Shown: positions 37,545 through 46,822, numbered from the stretch's first letter. The stretch: 64,000 nt of DNA from Persicobacter sp. CCB-QB2 (GCF_001274635.1 NZ_LBGV01000001.1:3596001-3660000), one strand, 5' to 3'. Translations and numbers: made by a program. Notes: generated by a model not told the origin, from the sequence alone.

Positions 37545-38048
37545 TTACTGCTTAACCGGTCCTGCTGTTTCCAGTTTCTTAGGCGTAACATTAGCTTTAA
37601 TCGTGATCACGGTAAGCTCAGGATTGGTGTTTCCATAAATGCTTACACGCTTACTCTGCTTGTTAGGCTTGCCTTTACTGTTGAATTTTACGTGAATTTG
37701 TGCTGTTTCACCAACGCCAACTGGTTCATGTGGCCATTCAGGTACAGTACATCCACAACTACCTTTTGCTTTGCTGATCACAAGCGGTGTTTCGCCTACG
37801 TTTTTGAACTCAAAGGTGTGCTCCACTACATCTCCTTCGTTAATGGTACCAAAATCGAATTCGGTTTCGGTGAATTCCATTTTAGCGAAAGCAGTAGGTG
37901 CTGCTTCAGAAGAGGTTTTTGCGGCATCCACTGCAGTTTCTGCAGCAGCGGTTACGGTGCTTTCCGCACTTTCTTTTTTCTCGTCACAAGCTACTACTGC
38001 TACGGTAAAGGTAGCCAGCGCCAGTGCGTTCAAAAATAACTTTTTCAT
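37545..38048 (-). CDS. DUF1573 lipoprotein
   Basis: A 167-aa exported protein with lipobox VVAC (about residue 21), an Ala/Glu-rich linker, and a DUF1573 Ig-like domain: FDFGTINEGDVVEHTFEFKN (about 65-84) and SCGCTVPEWP (about 98). The family is very common in Bacteroidota, often beside nusB and yajC; role unknown. It lies 19 nt after the YtxH gene. Confidence 0.9.
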   Translation of the reverse strand: MKKLFLNALALATFTVAVVACDEKKESAESTVTAAAETAVDAAKTSSEAAPTAFAKMEFTETEFDFGTINEGDVVEHTFEFKNVGETPLVISKAKGSCGCTVPEWPHEPVGVGETAQIHVKFNSKGKPNKQSKRVSIYGNTNPELTVITIKANVTPKKLETAGPVKQ

Positions 38049-38067
38049 GGTTAAAATATAGCTAGGT

Positions 38068-38373
38068 TTAGTTTTGGCCGCTTTTGATTTGGCTGATCAA
38101 GTCGTCCACGTCTCCCAAAAGCTTTTCGGCCTTTTCTTTGGCGTCATCAATGACTTTCTTTCCTTCGGCCTTGGCCTCAGAGTCTGGAATTGCTTCTACT
38201 TCTTTGATATATTCATTGATCAGGTCCTGCAACTTCTCTTTGTATTTCTCCAGTTGGAAGGACAATTTATCACGCGTGCTTTCCCCTTTGTCAGGTGCGT
38301 AAAGAACTCCCAAGATGGTACCCGCTGCAGCTCCTGCAAGGAATGCTAATAGACTATTGGTGCTTTTGCTCAT
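38068..38373 (-). CDS. YtxH domain protein
   Basis: A 101-aa protein: membrane-inserting glycine/alanine helix LLAFLAGAAAGTILGVLYAP (residues 8-27), then a lysine/glutamate-rich amphipathic helix. YtxH proteins are small, often stress-related, of unknown action. Head of the YtxH-DUF1573-yajC unit; a hairpin terminator separates it from nusB. Confidence 0.88.
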   Translation of the reverse strand: MSKSTNSLLAFLAGAAAGTILGVLYAPDKGESTRDKLSFQLEKYKEKLQDLINEYIKEVEAIPDSEAKAEGKKVIDDAKEKAEKLLGDVDDLISQIKSGQN

Positions 38374-38433
38374 ATCTGAAAACGATTATCTGTTTGACCC
38401 AATTTAGATTTAATTGCTAAAAAAAGAAAAAAT

Positions 38434-38477
38434 GTGCATAATCAAATGGAATTTTACAATGAATTCCGATTATGCAC
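38434..38477 (-). terminator. nusB terminator
   Basis: GTGCATAATC (38434-38443) / GATTATGCAC (38468-38477), with extra GGAATT/AATTCC pairing inside and T-rich sequence beyond on the minus strand. Confidence 0.75.
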
Positions 38478-38549
38478 ATCTCATTGGAGCCCGCGGACTC
38501 TATTTTCAGTACGGTTGTTAGGCAAATTCGTTGATTGCCCTATCCGTTT

Positions 38550-39734
38550 TTATTTGTTGTCAATCAAACCACGACCGGATTTACGGATTGTACCATCATG
38601 TCCAAGGGAAATGGCTAATACATCCAAAATACCGTTCACGAATTTCTTTGATTTTAGTGTAGAATAGTTCTTGGCTAGTTCTACCGCTTCATTGATCGTA
38701 ACTTTTACCGGAATGGAAGGGAAGTTGATCATTTCAGCTAAAGCCATTTTCAGGATCAACATATCCATGACGTTGATACGATCCTTATCCCAGTTTTGTG
38801 CACGATTAGAGATCAGGTCGACATAATCATTCTCATTCTCTACCACTTTCAGAAATAAGTCATTGAAGAAACGCTTATCTTCTTCCCAGTTCATGGATAG
38901 TTCAGAGATGATCAGCTTATCGGTGATGTCATTCACAGACTTGATGGTCTTCAATACCATGGAACGCAATACCGAACGGTTTTCACTGAACTGCAAATCC
39001 TGCTCCTCGAAGTAAGAAACCATTACCGGATGCTTGAACAACATATTTTTCACAAAATACATCAACCACTCTTTATGCTCCTCGAAGGTAGGATTTTCCT
39101 TGCGGGTATATTCACGGTATTCGGGATCTTTTTTGATCAGCTTTCTGTACCAGTCACGGGCTTGTACCTCCATGGCATCATCAATGCCGGCTCCCAAACG
39201 TTGCGATCTGAAGTTAATGTCTTCATTTTCGCGGATCATGGTCACAATCGGGTTGTGGTAGAAGTTCATGGCCGCTTTAGAAGTGACTTCCCCCACTCTG
39301 CTGCGGTTGATGTTCATTTCTTCCACTTCTTCCTTCACTAAATCGCCGAAAGCTACAATCAGCTCCAACAAACGAATGTAAGTACGGGAAACATTTTCAG
39401 CCTCATCCAGCATCCCCTGACGGTAATGCTTCAGGTCGGCCTGGTTTTCTACATTATAAAGCTTAATAGCCTCTTTTACCGCTTCGATAATTTCAGGCGT
39501 CACATCCTCCTTGGCGTTAATCACCGGAGCATTGTACTGCGTTCTGAAAATTTTCTTAGCAATTCGCGCTTTGCCCCTCAATTCTGTAGGATCCTGTGGC
39601 TCCATGGAGTTCAGGTCCGGGGCAAATGTCTCGTCTATTAAAGATTGAGCTAAACCAAAGTTGGCTCTTTTAGACTGATGCAAGCCGTAAAGCGCCTGCA
39701 ATGTTTTTATACGGAGAGATCTTCTATTAAGCAT
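38550..39734 (-). CDS. nusB: Transcription antitermination protein NusB (long form)
   Basis: A 394-aa protein starting LNRRSLRIKTLQALYGLHQS. The conserved NusB core is in the last 130 residues (NWEEDKRFFNDLFLKVVEN; VNEAVELAKNYSTLKSKKFVNGILD-like end region). E. coli NusB is about 140 aa; Bacteroidota versions carry a long N-terminal extension, as here. It binds boxA RNA with NusE for rRNA antitermination. Own promoter and terminator. Confidence 0.92.
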   Translation of the reverse strand: MLNRRSLRIKTLQALYGLHQSKRANFGLAQSLIDETFAPDLNSMEPQDPTELRGKARIAKKIFRTQYNAPVINAKEDVTPEIIEAVKEAIKLYNVENQADLKHYRQGMLDEAENVSRTYIRLLELIVAFGDLVKEEVEEMNINRSRVGEVTSKAAMNFYHNPIVTMIRENEDINFRSQRLGAGIDDAMEVQARDWYRKLIKKDPEYREYTRKENPTFEEHKEWLMYFVKNMLFKHPVMVSYFEEQDLQFSENRSVLRSMVLKTIKSVNDITDKLIISELSMNWEEDKRFFNDLFLKVVENENDYVDLISNRAQNWDKDRINVMDMLILKMALAEMINFPSIPVKVTINEAVELAKNYSTLKSKKFVNGILDVLAISLGHDGTIRKSGRGLIDNK

Positions 39735-39798
39735 CTACTATAAAGAACGTTTTCTAATTCAACATGCCTTTGCATTGATCGGTGGTTTCACCGAATTG

Positions 39799-39829
39799 CA
39801 AAACTACAAAACAAAAACAGTTCCAAAAA
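39799..39829 (-). promoter_or_regulatory. nusB promoter
   Basis: Minus strand TAGTTTTG at 39799-39806, with TTTG 17 nt upstream: -7 and -33 elements, about 65 nt before the ATG. Confidence 0.55.
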
Positions 39830-39860
39830 AAAATTCGGGACGATGCCCGAATTTATTTTA
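39826..39860 (-). terminator. Terminator of the leucine dehydrogenase gene
   Basis: AAATTCGGG (39831-39839) / CCCGAATTT (39846-39854) with an A-run, T's on the minus strand. Confidence 0.8.
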
Positions 39861-39906
39861 TATTTTTTGTTCCAAACGTATCTCAAAAAGGGAATTTATT
39901 GTCTGA

Positions 39907-41010
39907 TTATAATGTGCTCTTGATCTTGGCCACCTGATCAATACGCTTTTGAGCTGCTGCCATGGCTGCTTCCTGCGGAGTGATGCCTTGCTTTTGTGCT
40001 TCCTCCAGAATTTCCAGGCAGGTATCGTAGATGCGCTCGGTCATGGCCATAGCGCGGTCTCGGTTGTAATCGGTAAAATGATCCAGGCATACGTGAATTA
40101 CCCCACCGGCATTAATCAGGAAGTCCGGCGCATAAACAATGCCCTTTTCTACCAAAATTTTCCCGTGCTTGATTTCATCCTTCAGCTGGTTGTTGGCCGC
40201 TCCGGCAATGATTTTGCACTTCAGGCGATCGATGGTATCATCATTAATGGTAGCCCCTAATGCACATGGAGAGTAAATGTCTACATCCAGATCATAAATC
40301 TCTTCCATGCCAACTACATGTGCGCCATTTTCAGCCGCTACCTGTGCAGCGCGGTCTTCGAAAAGATCACAGATATACACCGTAGCCCCTTCTTTGGTCA
40401 GATACTCTACCAGGGTAGAACCCACGCTTCCGGCTCCCTGCACGGCAATGCGCTTGCCCGCCAAAGTATCAGAACCAAAGGTATGCTTGGCTGCAGCTTT
40501 CATTCCCACATAAGTTCCGTAGGCAGTTACAGGAGAAGGGTTACCTGCTCCGCCCATGGTCGGTGCCAGTCCGCAAACATGATTGGTTTCGTAGGAAATG
40601 TATTCCATATCACGATCCCCCATGTTTACATCCTCTGCAGTTACATATTTACCGCCCAGGCTATTTACAAACTTTCCAAAGCGACGAAGCAATGCCTCAT
40701 TCTTTACCTTTTTCGGATCACCAATGATCACGGCCTTACCGCCACCGATATTCAAACCGGCCAATGCGTTTTTGTAAGTCATTCCACGGGACAGGCGAAG
40801 GACGTCTTCCAATGCATCCTCATCAGAGGCATAATCCCACATACGGGTTCCGCCCAAAGCGGGTCCCAAAACGGTATTATGAATTCCAATGATGGCTTTT
40901 AGTCCGGTAGCCTCATCGTGGCAAAAAACGACCTGCTCGTGGCCCATGCGCTGCACTTGCGTAAAAATTGAATTTTCCGTCACAGCTTTCATTTCGTTTA
41001 CATCAGCCAT
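39907..41010 (-). CDS. Leucine/branched-chain amino acid dehydrogenase
   Basis: A 367-aa member of the Glu/Leu/Phe/Val dehydrogenase family, oxidatively deaminating branched-chain amino acids with NAD. Substrate motif LGPALGGTRMWDY (about 48), catalytic Lys in LNIGGGKAVI (about 85-94), NAD-binding VQGAGSVGSTLVEYL (about 190) and DFLINAGGVI (about 295). The sequence is closest in pattern to leucine dehydrogenases; the family cannot be split further by eye. It may supply branched ketoacids for iso-fatty acids, which are abundant in Bacteroidota. Confidence 0.93.
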   Translation of the reverse strand: MADVNEMKAVTENSIFTQVQRMGHEQVVFCHDEATGLKAIIGIHNTVLGPALGGTRMWDYASDEDALEDVLRLSRGMTYKNALAGLNIGGGKAVIIGDPKKVKNEALLRRFGKFVNSLGGKYVTAEDVNMGDRDMEYISYETNHVCGLAPTMGGAGNPSPVTAYGTYVGMKAAAKHTFGSDTLAGKRIAVQGAGSVGSTLVEYLTKEGATVYICDLFEDRAAQVAAENGAHVVGMEEIYDLDVDIYSPCALGATINDDTIDRLKCKIIAGAANNQLKDEIKHGKILVEKGIVYAPDFLINAGGVIHVCLDHFTDYNRDRAMAMTERIYDTCLEILEEAQKQGITPQEAAMAAAQKRIDQVAKIKSTL

Positions 41011-41033
41011 ATGACAAATGATTGTAGTTTAGT

Positions 41034-41041
41034 TATCTTTG
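41034..41041 (+). promoter_or_regulatory. Possible promoter -7 for the ABC exporter
   Basis: TATCTTTG fits TAnnTTTG, about 117 nt before the GTG start; no clear -33. Confidence 0.35.
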
Positions 41042-41083
41042 TATGATGGGTGATTGTCCAATTGCGTATTTTTCAATGCCCAT

Positions 41084-41110
41084 AACGTAAACTTAATTTT
41101 AATTTACGTT
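41084..41110. promoter_or_regulatory. Palindrome AACGTAAA-N11-TTTACGTT, possible operator
   Basis: Perfect 8-bp inverted repeat in the intergenic region between the divergent leucine dehydrogenase and ABC exporter genes. No T-run, so not a terminator; could bind a dimeric regulator. Confidence 0.35.
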
Positions 41111-41157
41111 TATTTCAAAGAATATTGGCAATAAGCTAAAAACGCTAAAAAACCTTC

Positions 41158-42945
41158 GTGAAAGACCTTCAATACCTTAATCGATACCTCCTTAAGTATA
41201 AATATTACCTGATTCTGGGTTTATTATTTATCGCTATTTCTAACTTTTTTGTAATCATCCCTGGTCAACTGGTCAGAAATGCGCTCGATCTGGTGATGGA
41301 TAACATCTCCCTGTACCGCATGATGGAAGGCCTGCCGGAGATGGCGGAAGATTTCGGAGATGTGATTAATTCTTCTGTGATTGTCTACGGCGTGAGCATT
41401 TTGGTCATGGCCTTGTTGCGTGGATTTTTCCTTTTTATGGTACGGCAAACCATAATCGCCATGTCACGGCATATTGAGTTTGATCTGAAGAATGAAATTT
41501 ATGCGCACTATCAATCATTGCCTACTTCTTTTTACCGTCGGAACAATACCGGTGACCTGATGGCCCGTATTTCCGAGGATGTGAGCAAGGTAAGAATGTA
41601 TCTCGGGCCCGCGATTATGTACGGGCTGAATATGGTGGTGCTATTCCTGATGTTGATCCCTTATATGTTCAGCATTAATGCAAAGCTGACGCTTTACGCT
41701 TTATTGCCCCTGCCGGTACTTTCTCTGAGTATTTATTTTGTCAACAATATTATCAACCGGCGTTCCGAAGAAATTCAGCGGAGCCTTTCAGACTTGTCTA
41801 CCTTTGTACAGGAAGCCTTTTCCGGAATTCGGGTGATCAAATCTTTTTCCCGGGAAGAGGATTCCAGTAAGAATTTGCGTGAGCAAAGTAAAATTTACCG
41901 GGATCGTTCTCTTGGTCTGACGCGCGTGCAGTCCCTGTTTTTTCCCTTGATTTTGAGTTTGATAGGGCTGAGTACCATCCTGACCATTTTTGTAGGGGGC
42001 TCTGAGGTACTGAAAGGTCAATTGAGCTTTGGGAATATCGCAGAATTCGTATTGTATGTGCAATTGCTGACCTGGCCTGTGACTTCTTTGGGTTGGATCA
42101 CCTCTATTATCCAGCGGGCAGCTGCTTCCCAGAAAAGAATCAATGAATTCCTGTTTACGAAGAATAATATCACTTCGGAAAAAGAAATTACGCCGGAGGT
42201 CACTGGTAGTATCAAGTTTGATAACGTTTCTTTCACTTATGAAGATTCCGGTATTCAGGCCCTGCAAAATGTGGACTTCGAAATTGCGGCGGGAGAGTCT
42301 GTCGCCATTATCGGTGGGACGGGTTGCGGAAAGAGTACGCTGGCGAATTTGATCTGTCGCCTGTTCGATGTTACCGAAGGGGCCATTCAGGTGGATGGTC
42401 ACGATGTCCGCGACTTCAAAATTGACTATCTGCGTGGGCAAATTGGCTATGTGCCGCAGGATGTCTTCCTTTTTTCGGATTCCATTCGGAATAATATTGC
42501 CTTTGGGAGTAATGATGTCACAGAGGAGGAGATGCTTGCCGCCAGTCGTCAGGCAGATTTGCATGAAAATATTTCCCGTTTTGAAAATGGTTATGAAACG
42601 GTATTGGGAGAGCGGGGAATTACTCTCTCCGGCGGACAGAAGCAGCGCGTTTCTATCGCCAGAGCTATCGTCCGCAATCCAAAGGTGCTGATTCTCGATG
42701 ACTCCCTTTCGGCAGTGGATACCAAAACCGAAAATGCCATTTTGAACGCCCTGAAAGAGGTGATGGCTAATAAAACTTCCATTATCATCTCTCATCGTAT
42801 TTCTTCGGCTAAGCTTGCCGATAAGATTTTGGTGTTGAATGATGGACAGATTGAGCAACAAGGTACCCATGAGGAGTTGTTGGAAAAAGGTGGGGCTTAT
42901 AAGGAGCTTTACCTGAAACAGCTACAAGGGGAGGAGATGGCTTAG
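41158..42945 (+). CDS. ABC transporter, fused permease-ATPase (MsbA/multidrug type)
   Basis: A 595-aa half-transporter with six membrane helices in the first 310 residues. The ATPase domain has Walker A GGTGCGKST (about 383), Q-loop GYVPQDVFLFS (about 430), signature LSGGQKQR (about 493), Walker B VLILDDSLSAVD (about 512) and H-loop IISHR (about 544). It starts at a GTG. Lipid-flippase/multidrug exporter family; the substrate is not determinable from sequence. Divergent from leucine dehydrogenase. Confidence 0.93.
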   Translation: MKDLQYLNRYLLKYKYYLILGLLFIAISNFFVIIPGQLVRNALDLVMDNISLYRMMEGLPEMAEDFGDVINSSVIVYGVSILVMALLRGFFLFMVRQTIIAMSRHIEFDLKNEIYAHYQSLPTSFYRRNNTGDLMARISEDVSKVRMYLGPAIMYGLNMVVLFLMLIPYMFSINAKLTLYALLPLPVLSLSIYFVNNIINRRSEEIQRSLSDLSTFVQEAFSGIRVIKSFSREEDSSKNLREQSKIYRDRSLGLTRVQSLFFPLILSLIGLSTILTIFVGGSEVLKGQLSFGNIAEFVLYVQLLTWPVTSLGWITSIIQRAAASQKRINEFLFTKNNITSEKEITPEVTGSIKFDNVSFTYEDSGIQALQNVDFEIAAGESVAIIGGTGCGKSTLANLICRLFDVTEGAIQVDGHDVRDFKIDYLRGQIGYVPQDVFLFSDSIRNNIAFGSNDVTEEEMLAASRQADLHENISRFENGYETVLGERGITLSGGQKQRVSIARAIVRNPKVLILDDSLSAVDTKTENAILNALKEVMANKTSIIISHRISSAKLADKILVLNDGQIEQQGTHEELLEKGGAYKELYLKQLQGEEMA

Positions 42946-42969
42946 GTAATTGTTGATTAAATATTTTTT

Positions 42970-43383
42970 ATGATGGATCAAATGGACGTTCGTTGGTTGC
43001 AACGATTTTCAAACTTTAAGAAAGCTTTTGGCCAGTTGGAAAAAATTTTGAGCCTTCCTCAATTAAATGAGATAGAGGAACAAGGTTGTATTCAGGCCTT
43101 TGAGTACACATTTGAGTTAAGCTGGAAGACGATGCAAGACTTGTTAAAGGCAAAGGGGCTTGAAGATGCTATCGGGCCCCGACCTGTGATTAGAATGGCT
43201 TTTCAGGTGGGGCTTGTGGAAGATGGTGCAGCATGGCTTGAGATGCAAAAAAGCAGAAACCTAACCAGTCATGCCTATCAAGAGGAAACAGCCAAAGAAG
43301 TTTTAGGGAAGATTAGGGCAGACTATTACGACTTATTTGCTACCTTAAAACAAAGGTTGGAAAAAGAAGAAGAAAATGGTTGA
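42970..43383 (+). CDS. HEPN-type nucleotidyltransferase partner (HI0074/HepT-like)
   Basis: A 137-aa all-helical protein of the HI0074 'nucleotidyltransferase substrate-binding' family. It contains RNLTSHAY (about residue 97), which fits the RX4HXY motif of HEPN RNase toxins: the Arg and His form the active site, and the Tyr is the residue AMPylated by MntA in studied pairs. It overlaps the next gene by 8 nt. Probable toxin of a HEPN/MNT (type VII) module; an alternative is a non-toxic nucleotidyltransferase complex. Confidence 0.85.
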   Translation: MMDQMDVRWLQRFSNFKKAFGQLEKILSLPQLNEIEEQGCIQAFEYTFELSWKTMQDLLKAKGLEDAIGPRPVIRMAFQVGLVEDGAAWLEMQKSRNLTSHAYQEETAKEVLGKIRADYYDLFATLKQRLEKEEENG

Positions 43384-43696
43384 TTTGACAGAAAAATCAG
43401 GTTTGAGTCAGAAGTCCATTCACGCAATTCGGGAAATTTTTGAAAAAAACGTGAGAATTCAGGATGTGGTGATATTTGGGTCAAGAGCCAAGGGTAGTTA
43501 TAGGCCCGGCTCCGATGTGGATGTAGCACTTAAAGGAGATAATTTGACGCTGAATGATGTTTTATCTGCCATGGTGGATCTAGATGACTCTGATCTGCCC
43601 TATCTTTTTGATGTGATCATTTATGATAGGATCAATGAACCTGCTCTAAAAGAGCATATTGACAGGGTCGGGCTTTCACTCTATGAAATGATTTAG
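43376..43696 (+). CDS. MNT-type minimal nucleotidyltransferase (HI0073/MntA-like antitoxin)
   Basis: A 106-aa protein with the exact minimal nucleotidyltransferase signature GSX10DXD: GSRAKGSYRPGSDVDVA (about 37-53), plus a third acidic residue near VIIYD (about 82). In MntA proteins this site transfers AMP to the partner HEPN toxin and silences it. Translationally coupled to the HEPN gene by an 8-nt overlap. Confidence 0.88.
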   Translation: MVDLTEKSGLSQKSIHAIREIFEKNVRIQDVVIFGSRAKGSYRPGSDVDVALKGDNLTLNDVLSAMVDLDDSDLPYLFDVIIYDRINEPALKEHIDRVGLSLYEMI

Positions 43697-44228
43697 CATT
43701 AAAGGCTTATTTTATGCAATGTATATACTTTCATAAATCACGCCTTCCACATTTATCTTCCCAGTTCCAGTATTCCAGGAAAGCATTCCCGTTTTGGAAA
43801 AATAAGACCAGTCCACCTTTCCTTCTCACCATTTCAGTGGTTTGACTCACCACAAAGCGCTTTACTCCCGCCCATTTTTTTTACATTCCTTCCGGTTCAC
43901 TTAGTGGAGGAATAATTTTCAAAAGCCAAAGCTCATTTCCGGCAATTGTTCACTTCCATTCATTCATCAATTTCCAGCTTTGATTTGTTTTCAGTGACTA
44001 TCACCTAAATTTTTTTTTATCGTTAGGGGCGGCCACTCGCCCAGGCTCATGGCGGGCTGGCGGCAGTCGCTATTTTGGCGGGAAATTCCATAAAAACTTC
44101 CCAGGCTTGGGCTGGCCAAAATGAGCTTCACAATTGCCTTCATCCCTCCGCCATCCCTTCTTCGATCATCTTTTGTAGGGAGTGGAGGAGTTCGTGTTTG
44201 AAACAGCATCTTTCAAAAAAATGGGCAT
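43697..44228. other. Gene-free spacer with GC-rich palindromic part
   Basis: About 530 bp. No supported gene. The right half (44025-44140) is GC-rich and contains TTTTGGCGGGAA / TTCCC..GCCAAAA pairing. Possibly a decayed repeat. Confidence 0.4.
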
Positions 44229-44264
44229 AAAAAAGCCTGCCGCGATCTCCACAACAGGCTTTTA
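44229..44264 (-). terminator. der terminator
   Basis: AAAAGCCTG / CAGGCTTTT, with an A-run giving T's on the minus strand. Confidence 0.8.
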
Positions 44265-44296
44265 TTATATCTTTTAGCTTAATACAAAGCTCAAAA

Positions 44297-45604
44297 TTAC
44301 TTCTTACGGAAATAAACCTGAATCGGCACACCCTCAAATCCGAAGTGCGCTCTCAATTTATTCTCAATGAATCGACGGTATGGATCCTTGATGTACTGTG
44401 GCAGGTTACAGAAGAACGCAAAGGAAGGCGTCTTGGTCGGTAACTGCGTGATGTACTTGATGCGGATGTATTTACCTTTAGTTGCTGGAGGAGGGAAAGC
44501 CCCAATTTCATCCAACATGATATCATTCAATTGAGAAGTCGGAATCCGGTGCGTCATGTTGTTGTAAACACCTACCGCTGTTTCGATGGCTTTATGTACG
44601 CGCTGCTTGTTCAATACGGAAGTATAAACAATCGGTACATAGCTCAACGGACCAAGTTTCTCCTGAATGTTTTTAGTAAAACGTTCTGCCGTTTTGTGGT
44701 CTTTGGTGACCAAATCCCACTTGTTCACCATGATGATCAAACCTTTTTTATAGCGGGCGGCCAAAGAAACGATGTTCATGTCCTGAGACTCGAAGCCACG
44801 GCTGGCGTCAATCATCAAAATACAAACGTCAGAGTCCTGTAAAGCCTGAATCGAACGCATTACGGAATAGAACTCAATCTTCTCCTTTACCTTCGTACGC
44901 TTTCTGATACCGGCAGTATCTGTCAGGATAAATTCCTGCCCGAAAGCATTGTAGTGTGAGTTGATACTGTCCCGCGTAGTACCCGCTAGGTCCGTAACGA
45001 TGTTTCTTTCCTCACCCAAAAGCAAGTTTACAAAAGAAGACTTACCCGCATTCGGTCTACCCAAAACGGCAATTCTTGGAATGCCCTCATAAGGATTCTC
45101 CTCATCACTTTGTGGTAGTAACTCTACCACTTTATCTAATAATTCACCCGTTCCGGAACCATTGTTCGCTGAAACAGGGAATACATCTTCAATACCTAAT
45201 CCATAGAATTCGTGGTACATCATCTGCAGTTCCGAATTGTCGGTTTTGTTGGCTACTACCAGTACCGGCTTATTCGTACTACGCAAAATACGCGCGAAAT
45301 CTTTATCAAGATCAGTCATACCTGTTTTGGTATCCACCATAAATAGAATGACAGAGGCTTCATCCAAAGCAATTTTTACCTGATCCCGAATGGCACCCTC
45401 GAAAATATCCTCCGATCCCACTACATATCCACCGGTATCTACCACGGTGAAGTGTTTGCCTGTCCACTCTGATAATCCATAATGACGATCACGGGTTACC
45501 CCGGCCTCATCATCCATAATCGCCTGCTTTCTTTCAATCAGACGGTTAAAAAGGGTGGATTTCCCTACGTTAGGTCGTCCAACAATCGCTACTATATTTG
45601 CCAT
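44297..45604 (-). CDS. der: Ribosome biogenesis GTPase Der (EngA)
   Basis: A 435-aa protein with two tandem GTPase domains, each with G1 (GRPNVGKS at residue 8; GRPNAGKS about 182), G3 (DTGG, DTAG) and G4 (NKTD, NKWD), and a C-terminal KH-like domain from about 350. Needed for 50S assembly. It lies about 160 bp downstream of era on the same strand, two ribosome-assembly GTPases together. Confidence 0.96.
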   Translation of the reverse strand: MANIVAIVGRPNVGKSTLFNRLIERKQAIMDDEAGVTRDRHYGLSEWTGKHFTVVDTGGYVVGSEDIFEGAIRDQVKIALDEASVILFMVDTKTGMTDLDKDFARILRSTNKPVLVVANKTDNSELQMMYHEFYGLGIEDVFPVSANNGSGTGELLDKVVELLPQSDEENPYEGIPRIAVLGRPNAGKSSFVNLLLGEERNIVTDLAGTTRDSINSHYNAFGQEFILTDTAGIRKRTKVKEKIEFYSVMRSIQALQDSDVCILMIDASRGFESQDMNIVSLAARYKKGLIIMVNKWDLVTKDHKTAERFTKNIQEKLGPLSYVPIVYTSVLNKQRVHKAIETAVGVYNNMTHRIPTSQLNDIMLDEIGAFPPPATKGKYIRIKYITQLPTKTPSFAFFCNLPQYIKDPYRRFIENKLRAHFGFEGVPIQVYFRKK

Positions 45605-45761
45605 GTTTTCTTTTTTGCTAAATCATCGCCCCGCTTGGGCGTTTAGTCAGGAGCATACGTTCATGCCCGAAATAATTAAACTCTACTCAAGCAAGAAAAA
45701 GACCAATACGGTCAAAAATTTCCTTAATACCTGAATTTTCTACAAAATTGAGAAAAAAGCT

Positions 45762-46655
45762 TTAACGATCATAGCCAAAGTTTTTCAGAGATCGCTCTTT
45801 TTTACGCCAATCGTCTGATACTTTCACATAAGTCTCCAAATAAACCTGCTTCATGAAGAAGGCTTCCAGCTCTTTTCGGGCCTCTATGCCCACTTTTTTG
45901 ATTGCGGCGCCCTTGTGTCCGATCAAAATTGCCCGCTGACTTTTTCGTTCTACATAAATTTCCGCCCGCATGCGGATAATTTTATCATCCTCCTCGAAAT
46001 CGGTGACCGCTACTTCGCAGCTGTATGGTACTTCCTTTTTGTAGTTCAGAAAAATTTTCTCCCGAATAATTTCTGCACCAAAAAAGCGTTCCGGACGATC
46101 CGTTAATTGTTCTTTTGGGAAATAAGCCGGGTGTTCCGGAAGATATTCCAGAATGCTTCCGAATAATTCCTCTAAATTCTCTTTCTCCAGGGCCGACACT
46201 TTAATCACCTTGTCCGGATTGATGTGCTCCAGCCAGTAAGAAATTTTGTCGTCTGCCTGCGATCCCTTATTCAAATCGATCTTATTCATCACGAAGATCA
46301 CCGGAACATTCGATTTCCTCAATCGCTCCAGTGCTGGATCCTCCGGCTCTATTTTTTCATAAAGGTCCGTTACAAATAGCACTAAGTCTGCATCTTCCAA
46401 AGAAGAGTTTACATAATCCATCATGGACTTGTGCAATTCGTACTGTGGTTTCAGGATTCCGGGAGTGTCCGAATACACCACCTGAAAGTCATCACCACTA
46501 ATTATCCCGAAGATTCTGTGTCGGGTCGTTTGTGCCTTGGAGGTGATGATCGATAATCGCTCTCCCACAAGGGCATTCATCAGCGTGGACTTGCCTACAT
46601 TCGGCTTTCCAATGATGCTGACAAAGCCGGCTTTATGTTGTTTCTGTTCTGCCAT
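45762..46655 (-). CDS. era: GTPase Era
   Basis: A 297-aa protein: GTPase domain with G1 GKPNVGKS (about 17), G3 DTPG (about 65) and G4 NKID (about 127), then a KH RNA-binding domain with the GHKGAAIKKVG loop (about 248). Binds 16S rRNA 3' end during 30S assembly. TATATTTG lies 15 nt upstream of the ATG, giving a very short leader. Confidence 0.96.
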   Translation of the reverse strand: MAEQKQHKAGFVSIIGKPNVGKSTLMNALVGERLSIITSKAQTTRHRIFGIISGDDFQVVYSDTPGILKPQYELHKSMMDYVNSSLEDADLVLFVTDLYEKIEPEDPALERLRKSNVPVIFVMNKIDLNKGSQADDKISYWLEHINPDKVIKVSALEKENLEELFGSILEYLPEHPAYFPKEQLTDRPERFFGAEIIREKIFLNYKKEVPYSCEVAVTDFEEDDKIIRMRAEIYVERKSQRAILIGHKGAAIKKVGIEARKELEAFFMKQVYLETYVKVSDDWRKKERSLKNFGYDR

Positions 46656-46669
46656 TCAATATTTTTTTA

Positions 46670-46677
46670 CAAATATA
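46670..46677 (-). promoter_or_regulatory. era promoter, -7 element
   Basis: TATATTTG on the minus strand, 15 nt before the era ATG; no good -33. Back to back with the plus-strand promoter at 46680. Confidence 0.5.
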
Positions 46678-46679
46678 GC

Positions 46680-46709
46680 TTGATTAAACGGTTTTTCCAC
46701 TTACCTTTG
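46680..46709 (+). promoter_or_regulatory. Upstream promoter of the Glu/fMet tRNA array
   Basis: TTG (46680-46682), 19 nt, TACCTTTG (46702-46709): perfect spacing and match. About 165 nt before the first tRNA. Confidence 0.6.
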
Positions 46710-46822
46710 TACTCCGTTTCAGAGAAGGGGGCAAAAGTAGCGCTAATTAGTGTTTTTACCCTTTTTTAACGGTTGATGTCAACAATATCCTTTAGATTTT
46801 GAAAATATTTTAGAATACTTGC

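Noticed and set aside
43991..44209. 72-codon minus-strand frame downstream of der
   Set aside because: It lies in a GC-rich palindromic spacer, has no recognisable domain, and is separated from der by der's terminator.
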